Assembly (NCBI GenBank): GCA_030998225.1
Contig: JAPYXD010000555.1
Span: 3,348,001 to 3,412,000 of the forward strand
DNA: 64,000 bases
Source of the DNA: Diplolepis rosae
Taxonomy: Eukaryota; Arthropoda; Insecta; Hymenoptera; Diplolepididae
Direction: 5' to 3'
Below the pieces are notes generated by a model that was given only the letters and a program-made list of their open reading frames with translations, did not search any database and had not been told where the DNA came from. A program made the position numbers and the translations under genes. Shown here piece by piece: positions 12,920-23,437 of the stretch; the stretch's first letter is position 1; every line of letters starts with the position of its first letter.

Positions 12920-13400
12920 TGTTGTGTATTACGATACAGAGGAATGTAATGTCAAAATTGAACTGCGCATGCGCCTATTACGATACAGCGGAGCGTAACC
13001 TTCTTATTCTTCTTCATCTTCGTACAGCGTTGGCACCGTACTGACAAAGCCTTGTACATTTCAACTGCGCATGCGTCTATTACAATATGCTACTACACAA
13101 TATCGAGAAAATCAAAATGTCCGGAAGTATTCGCGAAATGTCAAGTGAGATGGGCGATAATCACGGCAATTTCGACCTTTTCAGATTGGATTCGAGTGTA
13201 CGCATAAAAACTTGTATATGCGCCGAAGTCACATAAAATAGAATATACGCCAATGCACACAATTCGGGTAATTACGAGACTCGCTTAAAATGCTCGCAGG
13301 ACTGATCGCGCCTCGGCTTTGCCTCAGCTATACCTCGACTACGCCTTGGCTTCGATCTCCTGCGAGCATTGTCGCTCGTCGTGTAATAACCCTCATTATG
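12920..13400. repeat. CpG-containing repeat in the receptor's first intron
   Basis: 12920-13130 matches about 5385-5575 in inverse orientation, including two TGCGCATGCG-type palindromes about 110 bp apart and the CGTACAGCG block. Next to it, 13280-13375 is a hairpin-like segment with AATGCTCGCAGGA against TCCTGCGAGCATT around a GC-rich loop. Confidence 0.5.
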
Positions 13401-13718
13401 CGCCTAGGCACATAATATACTATTACCTCTTCACTTTTAAATAGAGCATTAAAAAACATGACGACACCTGCAGTGTTAACAATGAGATGTGGGATGCATT
13501 TGGTCATCAAATTTACGTCGCCTATTACTTTGAATAGTCCTAGCCACTAAAATTGTATTATATTAGATATAAGTAATGTAATATAAGATATAAATTTTAA
13601 TGCTATAGTACAGGAATCTCGGGTGTGAAAGACAATTTAGAAAAACTTAGAAACGTCAATTCTTACGATTATATGAAATATTTCGTACAAAACTACAGAC
13701 TTATTGTACGTGGTGTTA

Positions 13719-15190
13719 TCAAAAAGTAACAAGAAATTTAATATTGTCGAAAAGTGTGTATTTATTCTTTAAGGTTTATTTCGTCTCCTTGGAAGTAGTA
13801 CCCCTGTGATATTATATGCACATATTCCAATGTACACGGAGAAAAAAATCTAACTATTATAGTAGGCTGAGCTCTATCCTATTAAAGCACCGAACTTAAT
13901 GTGCGAAATTGGTATGAGCTTCTACCAGTATTGGCATCAACTCGTGCATTTTCAGCATGAAATGTCTTATACTATAAAAGAAACAAGCGCATGCCATTAT
14001 TGCTAGTCATATGCTGTCATAACAAGGTGCTCGCCTGACTACGGTTGTAAGAGAACTCATACTGAAATAGGATGAATTTCTTACAACCGAGAGAACACGT
14101 GAGGTGCTACGTTCGAAAGTAGGCGTGGCCTAACATCTCAGTTGTAAGAGAACTCATACTGAAATAGGATGGGTTTCTTGCAATCATAGTATGGCGAAGT
14201 TCGAACCATTTTTGCAAGGCACAACTGCTCTAAAAGCATGAAACTTGGTACTTTTTTAGCATGAAGGGATCTCTGCTTTAAATGTATGATTTTTTCACCA
14301 GGATAGCAAGAACGAAACCTGCTACAAAAGCATGACTAGTGTTCTTACTATTATAGTCAGATTTTTTCTCCGTGTAGCTTCCTGCAATCTGAGAAACATT
14401 AGTGGAACGCCTCTTTAGGTATCGCCTAGAGCTCGACCTACGATTTCGCCTTTATCTCATTTACATTTATATGTATGTAGTTGAAAAACGTTGTCTTTTG
14501 AGTGTCCGTTTGAGTTTGGGAAATAGGAAAAAGTCACAGGGGCTAGGTCTGGAGAATAGGGTGTTGTGGCATTACAACGGTTTTGTGTTTCGCCAAGAAC
14601 TGTTGAATGAGTAACGCGGTGTGTGCCGGTGCGTTATCATGATGCAAAATCCACGAGTTGTCTCCAAAGTTCGGGTCGAAAACAGAAAAATTTCTTCGCA
14701 TGAGCCGTATTAATTCCTATTTCTTCAGCAATCTCTGTAATAGTGATTCTGCAATTAGCAAGCATAATCGCTTAAATTTTTTCTACATTTTCATCAATGA
14801 TGGATGTGCTAGGACGCCCAGGCCTTGCGTCATCTTCGACGCCAACTCGTCCTTCCCGAAAGCGTTTGTATCACTCATAATCTCATGGTTGTGACATCGT
14901 GTCGTCGCCAAAGGTCCTCTTTAACATTTTTAACGCTTTGCTGCACTTAATTCCGTTTTTAACTCAAAATTTCAGACAAATTCTCTGATCCAATATTTCG
15001 CCACACAAAAAACGCGGAACACACGTAAGTACGTCTTGCTTTTTCGCTCGCTAAACACAAATTATGCATCACGGCAGGCTGACAATTGGTACATACGTCA
15101 CTGACAGAACTGCCTATGTACAGGAAAAAAAATCAAAACAAATGAGGAGATACAGTGCACGCTATTCCAAAATTCTCGTTACTTTATGAT
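13719..15190 (-). mobile_element. dead mariner element with a nested MITE
   Basis: Inverted ends TCAAAAAGTAACAAGAA and the complement of TTCTCGTTACTTTATGAT are bounded by TA. Minus-strand frames show mariner blocks. From the N side: KRFREGRVGVEDDARPGRPS, NVEKI, ITITEIAEEIGI; then the second and third acidic motifs in LHHDNAPAHTALLIQQFL and HPYSPDLAPCDFFLFPKLK; then the C-terminus QGYYFQGDEINLKE with a stop at 13762-13764. In-frame stops and frameshifts are present. The ~130 residues that should carry the first catalytic aspartate are deleted near 14670-14690. Confidence 0.85.
13835..14374. mobile_element. CACGGAGAAA-type MITE (540 bp) inserted in the mariner
   Basis: Ends are CACGGAGAAAAAAATCT and its complement AGATTTTTTCTCCGTG; TA is duplicated at 13833-13834 and 14375-14376. 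Removing the element plus one TA makes the mariner C-terminal frame continuous (…LQEA then TLEYVHIISQG…), which confirms the boundaries. The interior has repeated CTCATACTGAAATAGGATG segments. Confidence 0.85.
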
Positions 15191-15426
15191 TACCCATCGT
15201 ATTAGGGTTGGTCAGGAATAAAAATACGAAACTTAAAGAAAGGTAAGCAAAAAATGATGTATCTCAAAATGGTTATTAAAAATTTTTAAAGTATTTCTTC
15301 TTCTTCTTCACTTAATGGCTTCTTGTTCAACGAACAAATGGCCAGAACATCCACGTGGGGCTAGAAGAGCCCAATATCACTAATCAATTATAGAACAATC
15401 CAATGTAATAACTATCCAAGTAAGAG

Positions 15427-15594
15427 CAGTGTTCGCAGAACGTGGACGTAAACGGCCCCCGCCATGGACTCCACCAGCTCATGGCTTCTTCCTCGCTCCA
15501 CTGCCATAGGTTGATTGAATGAGAAAGAAGAAGACATAATGAGCTCGAAGCATCTATGGTGGGGGGCGTTTACGTCCACGTTCTGCGAACACTG
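15427..15594. mobile_element. foldback MITE related to 3870-4031
   Basis: Hairpin with arms starting CAGTGTTCGCAGAACGTGG and the same spacer motifs as the 3870 copy (CATGGCTTCTTCCTCGCTC, CTGCCATAGGTTG). The arms differ from the 3870 copy at about ten positions yet match each other. No clear 8-bp duplication. Confidence 0.7.
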
Positions 15595-15599
15595 GTGCG

Positions 15600-15960
15600 A
15601 AGGTAAAGCAGTCAAGATTCGATTAGAGTCCAACAGCGGCGCATGAACGGGCTACCAATAGAGTGACCTCTGAAGAGACGCGCCGGAACCAAAAAACCGC
15701 GGGATTTCCGAGCCTGAAAGGTCACCGCAGAGACAAGCAGGGGCGAGATCAAAACAAGGAAAAAAAAACACGAAAGTGTCAGAAAACACGAAGGCGTGAA
15801 GAAGCAACACACCGCGGGCACAACCAGCAAGTTTAACTTCACATAAAGAGCGCTCGAATTTAACATTGACAAAAGACCACAGACGGACTACTCACGGAGA
15901 GACACGTCTGGCCGTGGCCGAAGCCACGACCGGAACTCTTTTAAAGGATTTGAAACCTTT
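15600..15960. other. GC-richer unassigned segment
   Basis: Markedly less AT-rich than its surroundings, with a small hairpin GTCTGGCCGTGGCCGAAG/CCACGACCGGAAC near 15908-15935. It could be the 5' part of a retroelement, but no gag or reverse-transcriptase motif is visible. Confidence 0.3.
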
Positions 15961-15964
15961 TTGT

Positions 15965-16280
15965 GGAAAAAGAAACGCTTTCGACTGCGCCGGGATTCGA
16001 TCTCGGTTCTTTTGATTGCCGGTCGACTACACTAATCGAAAAATCCGGGCTCGAATCCTGGCGCAGTCAAAAGCGTCTCTTTTTTCACGGAAGAATTTCA
16101 AATTCTTTAAATTTGAATTTATTTGCATTATTGCGATATAAAAATTTGAAATTGTCTACGAAGAGACCTGTCGGCAACGTATCCTATTTGATACGCGACT
16201 AATGATCCTCCGATAATGTAGGTAGTGGCAAAAATTTCGAACTCAACCACTTAATTAAAATTAATTAATTAAAAATTGTA
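15965..16280 (+). repeat. SINE copy, rearranged head
   Basis: Contains GGGCTCGAATCCTGGCGCAG (box B-like) followed by the family body AGCGTCTCTTTTTTCACGG, AAATTGTCTACGAAGAGACC and the tail GATCCTCCGATAATGTAGG. The first ~70 bp hold a second head in inverse orientation. A shorter related piece with CGAAAGGTCCTGAGCTCGAT lies at about 16410-16475. Confidence 0.55.
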
Positions 16281-16479
16281 TAAAGTCCACAAATTTTTAT
16301 ACACATTGCGAAACAATCTTTTTGTAGTAATTTTGTAAAAGTATATCAAATAGATAAGAATGTAGTTTTTGAAAAATCTTTGAAGAAATATATGATTAAA
16401 GAATAAGGCAATCGAAAGGTCCTGAGCTCGATACCCAGCGGAGTGAAAGCGTTCCTTTTTTCACAGAAAATTTTTTCAA

Positions 16480-17353
16480 CTACCCATCAAATTCTAACTT
16501 TGTTTAAAATTAGATCTCATAAAACATTTTTTCTGAGTGTATTTTTCTTAAACGAATTTCAATGATTATTTTATCACATCCTCACCAATGGTACAAGAAA
16601 AGTTAAGGCAATACTGACAGTGATTGTTCCTCTGAGCCATTTTTGAGTTTTGCTCAGATAAGGCCACTGTCCTGTAACGTATAATATTCTGTAATTCACG
16701 CTATAGTAAGGGCCACGTATTATATCCATGGTCGATAGCACACTGTTCAGTTCGAATTGATTCCAAGTTTCATTGTAAATAATTACGTATTCCCCGATCG
16801 CTTATTACTTTCCTATAAGATAATTGTGGCGATAAAGCTGAAGAAGACATTTTCTACGAATATCCGTGAAATATTTATGTGAAATTTTCCGTATTCTCAC
16901 CGTAAGCGACTATTTCGCATTTATTTCTAAGTAAATTGATGGTGAACGAAGATATAGAAGGTGAATATACAAATAAGGGTTATAGAAGAAGAGTTGTACA
17001 AACTTTCTATAATTTCTTTAGAGTATTATGTATGGTTTTCAGTCTTTAGGGAAACGTCGTAGTCTTCGTTTAGAATTGAAAGAAATGTAGAAACAAGTTC
17101 TGTTTCTTTATAATAATCTCAACACTTATACAGTAAAAGAAAATTTTACTTTGATTAAAGCTTTTAGGACAGTTAAGTCTTCTGCTTAAATTCACTTCAT
17201 ATGGATTACTATATTTTACAAGAAAACCTATTAAAAGGTAAGGAAAAAACTATCTTATAAAGAGTCTATTAACTTCTTTTGAGTTAAAATTTTGGAAACA
17301 TCTTTTTGAGGGAAAATAATAGTGAAAGAGTTATTTAAAATTGCAGCTGATTG
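16480..17353. other. AT-rich, no gene seen
   Basis: No coding, RNA or well-bounded element recognised. Confidence 0.4.
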
Positions 17354-17355
17354 TA

Positions 17356-17658
17356 CTCTCTAAATCTCAATCAGTGAACGGCCACTGATTCGCAGTGACT
17401 ATTCACTGATGGCAGCAGCTATAAGTCTTTCATTGAGAATCAGTGAAATTCGACTGATGAATAAGTGAAATAGACTGAACTCACTTATTGAATCAGTGAA
17501 AGCTTCAGGTGGGAGTAATAAAACCAGCAATATATTTTAACGATCGATGAACTCGTTTATTTTTGGCTGAACAACACTAAAAGGAAATTACGTAATTATT
17601 ATTATTTTTAAGGGACGATAAATCAGTAAAGTGTTTAAAGTGATTCAGGTTTAGAGAG
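17356..17658. mobile_element. CTCTCTAAAT-type element, subfamily A (303 bp)
   Basis: Bounded by CTCTCTAAATCTCAATCAGT and CTGATTCAGG...TTAGAGAG-type inverted ends, with TA on both sides (17354-17355 and 17659-17660). The interior is built from many direct and inverted CACTGATTC/GAATCAGTG units. Confidence 0.7.
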
Positions 17659-17660
17659 TA

Positions 17661-18478
17661 TATTTTTCTGCGATTTTTTTATCAAAACGAAGTTGATATC
17701 CGTTCTTTATTGTCTTTAATATATTTTATAAATTTTTGGAAAGATATTTAGTAAACTCCAAAAGCTATCTTACAGGAACTTTTACAGGAATTTGGTCACG
17801 TAGTCCGGTTGATCCATGGCCTTAAACCTCAAAACCATAATCAAATACTTTTGACTATGGCAGATACCTATACTATAGCCAGTTTTGCTATTATTATTAC
17901 TACTACTACTATCTCTACTATGGTACAAAAAATAGAAGACAAAACGAGAGCATTGAATCAAATCAATCTCACTGTTTCAATTCAACAAGGGAGTTCAATA
18001 CTTTACTAGTATTTCGAAATTCACTTTTCGTTGGAGCAACTGATTACAAACGGTAACCAATAAACCAATGAAACTAATGAAAAGTTATTTTTACAAAGAA
18101 ATAATGTTCCATCACATTCATTTTTTAAAAAAGACGGGATTAGAAAGTCAAAAAATAAATATTTGGCAACAATACTATTTGACTGTTTTTTTCAAAAACT
18201 TGATGTAACGGAATATTTTGGAATTCTAGTTCAGAATTTATGAAAATAGAAGCTATTAGAAGCAACAACAGAGATCACGTAATAATTATACAATACTTAT
18301 ACAATCATAATAGTCATAGCATAGCATATGACCAAATGAATTATTTGAAAATTTTAAAATATCAGATGAAGAAGAGGTATATAATTAAATATATCAAGTT
18401 TAATTAATTCCTGTTCCAATTTTTATTCATATGTGTTCAACTTTGTTGGACAAGAATTTCTTCAGCAAAGCTTGTATA
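17661..18478. other. AT-rich with a dispersed-repeat tail
   Basis: 17690-17830 (CGTTCTTTATTGTCTTT ... GGAATTTGGTCACGTAGTCC) recurs near 23290-23420 and partly near 45900 and 52545. No gene seen. Confidence 0.4.
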
Positions 18479-18608
18479 ATGTTAGACGAGGGGCCGTTCA
18501 CTGGAAGAAGAAGAATCAATGATTTTCCATACTTATAATCGATTCAGATTCAGTAAGATTCAGAAGAATCACCGGGAATCATTCAGGATCGCCAAGAATC
18601 ACTGCATG

Positions 18609-19247
18609 CTCTCTATAAACCTGAATCAGTGAACGCCCACTGATTCGCAGTGACTATTCACTGATTGCAGCAGCTATAAGTCTTTCACTGTGAATCAGTG
18701 AAATTAAACCGATGAATCAGTGAAATAGATAGAAGTCACTTATTGAATCAGTGAAATCTTCAGGTGGGAATAATAAAACCAGCAATATTTTAACGATCGA
18801 TAAACTCGTTTATTTTAGGTTAAACAACCCTAAAAATAAATTACGTAATTATTATTATGTTTTGTAATTAATATTGTGTATAATTATATTATGTAACGTG
18901 TACTCTCTAAATCTGAATCAGTCAAATTTTCACTGATTGAATGAGTGATTTGCCTTTTCATTGATTCATCAGTGAAAAAATATTTTTCACTGTTAAATCA
19001 GTCAATTTTCACTGAAATAATCAGTGAAATTTGACTGATTTACAGTAACCTCTTTTTAGCTATTTAAATCAGTCAAATTTCACTGATTCAAATTTAGAGA
19101 GTAGATGAAACTTTTGAATTCAAAAGTTACATTCACGTAGCGTGTTCACTGATTCCTCAGTGAAATGAAAGCAGGACACTGATTCATCAGTTGATATATT
19201 TTCACTGATGTAATCAGTGACTATTTCACTGATTCAGGTTTAGAGAG
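18609..19247. mobile_element. CTCTCTAAAT-type element, subfamily A, nested
   Basis: Inverted ends CTCTCTATAAACCTGAATCA and TGATTCAGGTTTAGAGAG, with TG directly repeated outside (18607-18608 and 19248-19249). The left part matches 17356-17658 closely (GCAGCAGCTATAAGTCTTTC). Confidence 0.75.
18903..19101. mobile_element. CTCTCTAAAT-type element, subfamily B, innermost (199 bp)
   Basis: Ends CTCTCTAAATCTGAATCAGT and GATTCAAATTTAGAGAG, TA duplicated (18901-18902 and 19102-19103). Made almost entirely of AATCAGTGAAA-like palindromic units. Near-copies lie at 31118-31337 and 63040-63311. Confidence 0.8.
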
Positions 19248-19326
19248 TGCTCGAACGTGAGCTAGTTAACGGAATAATTATGCTCAAGTAGAATTGATTT
19301 TGAGTGAACGGCCCCTCGATGTTAGA

Positions 19327-20065
19327 GACAATTTGAAAAGATTATACATATAGTATATATAACTGTTATATATATTAATAGTAGCATAAATGTAAATGGA
19401 CGTATATGTACCATAATTATCCATCAGCAACACATATTTTATGTATTGTGATCACAGTATAAGCAATTTAACATTAACAATACCCATTTCGTGATTGATG
19501 GCGAATATTGATGTTGATACACTTTCAAAATAGTAATTAATATTATTATGTTATAACATGTGGCTACTTTTTTGAATTACAATACAGCATTGTTAATTTT
19601 TTTAAAGTTGAACTAGAAAACATTTAATTTATTGAAAATATTATTTTTCTTCCGTTTATGCCTGTATTTATATTAAAATTTGGAAGACCACATTAGTGAT
19701 TAAATATTTCACAACTTCCAAGCATTTTTAATTCACACTAATATCTTGATTACTCAAATGGCTCAAGATTGCAATTATTTCTTGAAAGAAGCCTTTATAA
19801 GAATATTAACTATGTATATATTATAAACTTTTCTCAAACAGTTACTAATTGAAAATTTAATTATTATGAAGCATAAAATGGATAAACTTTATGCGATTTT
19901 TTTTATATTGTTAACTTATTTAACTCAGTAATATTGACTTTCATGATGTATAAGAAAAACTGATATGCAATCATTTTTCTTCGTGAAACTGTACAGAAAT
20001 AATGATTTAAATTTCTACTATTCTCTAATTGAAATCTGTAACAAATTTGTTTATACAAACATAAT
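19327..20065. other. AT-rich, no gene seen
   Basis: No coding, RNA or repeat signal recognised. Confidence 0.4.
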
Positions 20066-20067
20066 TA

Positions 20068-20286
20068 CAGTCGGAACTCGTTTATTGGGACATTAGAGAC
20101 TCGTCTATCGAGACGCTCGATCGTTCCCCTTACCGCCACTATTGAAAAACCACACGACGCGTCAACCAATTGCAATGACATAGCGGTGACCGCGGTTGAC
20201 TCGACGGACCAATCAAACGCTTCCCCTCAAACGAGCCCCATTAGGTGGGGGGCCTCTACCGCGTCCCGATAAACGAGTCCCGACTG
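20068..20286. mobile_element. pogo/Tigger-like MITE (219 bp)
   Basis: Ends CAGTCGGAACTCGTTTATTG and CGATAAACGAGTCCCGACTG are inverted repeats of about 24 bp. TA lies on both sides (20066-20067 and 20287-20288). CAGT termini with TA target are typical of pogo-type elements. Confidence 0.75.
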
Positions 20287-21137
20287 TATAAGAAAGTATG
20301 TGTTATGGAAGTGCAGCAAACAACTATATTGTAAACAGTGTTTTTGATGAAAATCGCTAATATCAGAACTGTGTTTTAATTCTCTTAACATATTTTCAAA
20401 TTTAATGTTATTCACTGCAACATTAGTACAATATCTTGATTTGTGTATAAATATTTTCGTTACCTTAGATATATTCATAACTTCGATAGGTTGCAAGGAA
20501 AACTTTTCCAAGTATTATCATGAAAACTTTTTCGTCACTCTTTTCACAGTAAATCGCGAGTTATCAAAAAAGTTCCTGATAGTGTTTTGAAAGTTAAAAA
20601 TTATTAAGAATGCATTGGAAGTAGCATGTTTTTCTTTGAATACTCTACTGCAGATCAAAGTAATTCGACTTTTAGAATCATTTTTATCCTCCGTGTTTTA
20701 CTGTTTCGTTGTTTAACAAATGGAAATTAAGTAAAAAGAGTATCACCATTCTTTATATAAAAATTGGATAAACACTTACGATTTTGAACACACACACGCT
20801 CACACAAAACGCCTAGGCACCAATTTAAGCTTGAAAATCGTATCAAATCTTTGCACAATGACTACACGGAGAAAAATCGTTCAAGTAATTTTACTCAACT
20901 TTCGATCAAAGTTGGGACATATCGACAAGTTAGAAATTATTCAGTATCACTGTCATTATTTGTGATGTATTAAATGTTCAGGAATGAATCACTGTTGATT
21001 AAAATGCCTTGCGCACACATAAAAAATTTTTAATTCCAAAAACGTGTTGAATTTTCAGAATATTAATGTTCCAAGTTATTATATTTAATAATCGACAACA
21101 GTTATAAAAATACTAAATACAATTAAGTGAGAGAAGT

Positions 21138-21276
21138 TGTCGTGAGTGGTTTCAAAAGTTTCAGAGCGGGGAATTTGACATCGAGGACAAAGAACGTAGC
21201 GGAAGGCTGGAAGTGTACGAAGACGCGGAGTTGGAAGCATTATTAGATCAAGATTCGTGTCGAACGCAAGAAGAAC
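21138..21276 (+). pseudogene. mariner transposase fragment (~46 codons)
   Basis: The frame CREWFQKFQSGEFDIEDKER...YEDAELEALLDQDSCRTQEE matches the DNA-binding domain and linker of mariner transposases. It is cut on both sides; no catalytic motif follows. Confidence 0.8.
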
Positions 21277-21649
21277 AATACGATGGACATACTTCGAATA
21301 AAACATAAGGTTCCGTTCTTTCACAATAAATGCCCAATTTTGATAAAAAACGGCGGAAACTTATTTCTACACCTGATAATTATAATAATTAATTAATTAT
21401 ATTGGTTTTTAAAAATATTTTATGAATAATTTATCAAAAAAGTTGATTTAATTTTATTTGAAGAAGGCCCGAAAACTCTAGTCACGACACTGGTACTCTC
21501 ACAAGCTCTGAATAATTCTTGCAGTCACTATATGACACTCACTAATAAGTCTCAACGTTGTAAGCGAGCGTGTGCGTAATTCGACGAAAGCGTATCTTCC
21601 TATATATTATAAGTGTAGTTATTAGGTTTATATATGTGAGGTTGTATAT

Positions 21650-21906
21650 TAGGGCCGAATTTAGCACGGGGCTATGGCCCTGGGGGCCTCCACCAATGCA
21701 ATGTAACTTTCCAATTAAAACGAAAAATTGCGTAAATCTCCGCTAGTTTAGAACTTCCAAGCAGTTTAGAAGTAAGCATGATTGTAAAAATTATACCTGA
21801 ATTAGTATGGAGTTTTAATTTACCGAGATTAAAATTGTTTCTAGAAATTGTAAAGGGCCCCACAAAATATTGGCCCTAGGGCGTCAAAATTCTTAATCTG
21901 GCCCTG
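21650..21906. mobile_element. hAT-like MITE (257 bp)
   Basis: Ends TAGGGCCGAATTTAGCACGG and the inverse of ATTCTTAATCTGGCCCTG; exact 8-bp duplication TTGTATAT (21642-21649 and 21907-21914). The subterminal GGGGCCC-rich sequence is typical of this MITE style. Confidence 0.8.
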
Positions 21907-22161
21907 TTGTATATTTAAGTGGATTTGTGATGAAAAATATGATTGGCTGCGACTCAATGGTGTGAATGAGTTTGTGTGCTGTTTATGTATGTATCGGATG
22001 ACTAATGGCAGGCTCGAGGTAAGAATTTTTGATTATTTAAGAGAACCATTATTACTACCGGTTGAAGTAATACGCCCGATACTTAATTTACTCAACTATC
22101 GTTTGAATCTTCTCGAGCGTCGGTGATATACGTATAGATTTTACGTTAACCCACTGACGCA

Positions 22162-22291
22162 CACGGAAAAAATGTGTAGTTGTCACAAGGATTTTTTAGG
22201 TTAAATCAACCATATTCATGGTTAGGATAGTTAATAATACACCTGGAATTGTGATATGTTTCTCTGTACCACCTACACATTTTTTTTCATG
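22162..22291. mobile_element. small CACGGA-type MITE (130 bp)
   Basis: Ends CACGGAAAAAATGTGTAG and CTACACATTTTTTTTCATG; the dinucleotide CA is repeated outside (22160-22161 and 22292-22293). Confidence 0.6.
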
Positions 22292-22499
22292 CATATTGTT
22301 GTCTTGTCGTCGAACATGTTTCACTTAACTCCTCACTATTCCCTATGTAAGGCTTATTATTATTCACGTTAGGTGAATTAGGTATTTATCAAATTCATTT
22401 TACTCGAATAGGATTTAAAAGATATTTAAATGTCCTTATGACCCAAGTTTAACCGACAAAGTCAAGTAAAATTACTCCAACTATTTTTCTCCATGTAGT

Positions 22500-23437
22500 T
22501 TTCGTTTGTTGCAGAGTAGCAGTTGTCAACTATTTACAATGTTTTGATACCCTAGGCTATTTTGCGAAGTTACAAGTTCCATACAATTCAATGCAATATA
22601 AGTTCTCTTAAGTATACATATAAAGCCCCCAGAAAAAATTGTAGCAAAAATAATTATATTATTATTAACTTAGAAATAATGTAACAATATTCTAATTCTT
22701 TCTAACTCAGCACAGCTTTCACTGAGAAAAAAAACTCATTTTTTATAAAACTTGAAAAATGTCCATCACTTAATAATTATTGTTCTCGATTTGTATAAAT
22801 TGTCTTTGCAAGTTTTTATGAAGTAATAAATACAATACAGCTTATATTACGATACTCAACAAGTCGTGTTTGATTTATATGTATATGTATGTATATGTAT
22901 TGTTTTAAACATTTTGAAATACGAAAATACATTTATCAACAAAAGAACATTCATTTTTTAAATTTTATCTATTAGGAAAAAATGTGCAAAAACGTAATTA
23001 AAGTTTTAAGATTAAAAGCCTAACTTTTTCCAACAGTTTATTCAAAAGACCTTCTTTTATTTTCCATTGTCATATTAAAACCATGGATAAATCGAATTAC
23101 GTGACTAAATCATACATTAATTTTTTCATGTAAGATAACTTTTTTAATTTACAGAACACCTTTCTCAAAATTTGAGAAACATAGAAAAATATAATAAAGC
23201 ACGTCTGTCAATTTCTTTTTAGTAAAAATTTTGGAAAAATTTGGAAGGCTACAGCTAACTGTAGAAATTTTGCAAAATTTTCACTCACATGAAGTTGACA
23301 AACGTTCTTTATCGTCTTTTGTTGTATTTTCCAAATTCTCAGGAAGATATTTTGTAAAATTAAAAAGTTTACCTTACATGCATTTTTAGAGGAATTTGGT
23401 GACGTGGTCTTTCATATCCACCTTCTGAATTTTGAAT
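22500..23437. other. AT-rich region downstream of the coiled-coil gene
   Basis: Presumably includes that gene's 3' UTR. A minus-strand AATAAA reads at 23061-23056. 23195-23420 belongs to the dispersed repeat also seen at 17690-17830. Confidence 0.35.

Larger units (their letters stand above)
11736..13546 (-). pseudogene. odorant receptor (7tm_6) relic, four internal exons
   Basis: Four minus-strand exons join in phase: 13546-13427, 12727-12610, 12517-12256 and 11859-11736. The joined ~207 codons read like the middle of a hymenopteran odorant receptor. There is a TM2/3-type stretch with GDVNLMTKCIPHLIVN, the loop IETDWITW...LRDYAEKGKNF, then TPIFLDIINPMNESRPRE (close to the usual LDIVLPLNESRPR), IFMACIQHTCGMLAAIG joining CRLRN, and DEVEKDIIFCIKEHNELMK before a TGA. 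The first transmembrane segment and the last three are absent, and no continuation is found below 11736, where unrelated AT-rich sequence begins. A hAT MITE (11961-12231) lies in the last intron and a repeat with CGCATGCGCAG lies in the first. Splice sites look intact, so loss may be by truncation. A working gene with distant unrecognised exons is possible but unlikely. Confidence 0.72.
18487..19318. mobile_element. hAT-like element (832 bp), outer shell of a three-level nest
   Basis: The perfect 16-bp inverted ends CGAGGGGCCGTTCACT and AGTGAACGGCCCCTCG are flanked by an exact 8-bp duplication ATGTTAGA (18479-18486 and 19319-19326). Noncoding; it contains the element at 18609-19247. Confidence 0.85.
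20865..22495. mobile_element. CACGGAGAAA-type element (1.63 kb) with three nested fragments
   Basis: Inverted ends of about 55 bp start CACGGAGAAAAATCGTTCAA (left) and, read inverted from the right, CATGGAGAAAAATAGTTGGA; TA flanks both (20863-20864 and 22496-22497). It contains a mariner scrap, a hAT MITE and a second small CACGGA element, described separately. Confidence 0.65.

Noticed and set aside
15612..15872. 86-codon hydrophobic ORF in the GC-richer segment
   Set aside because: No start context, splice partner or recognisable domain; its composition explains the open frame.
20227..20511. 94-codon minus-strand ORF
   Set aside because: It starts in AT-rich sequence and ends in the pogo-like MITE; no similarity seen.
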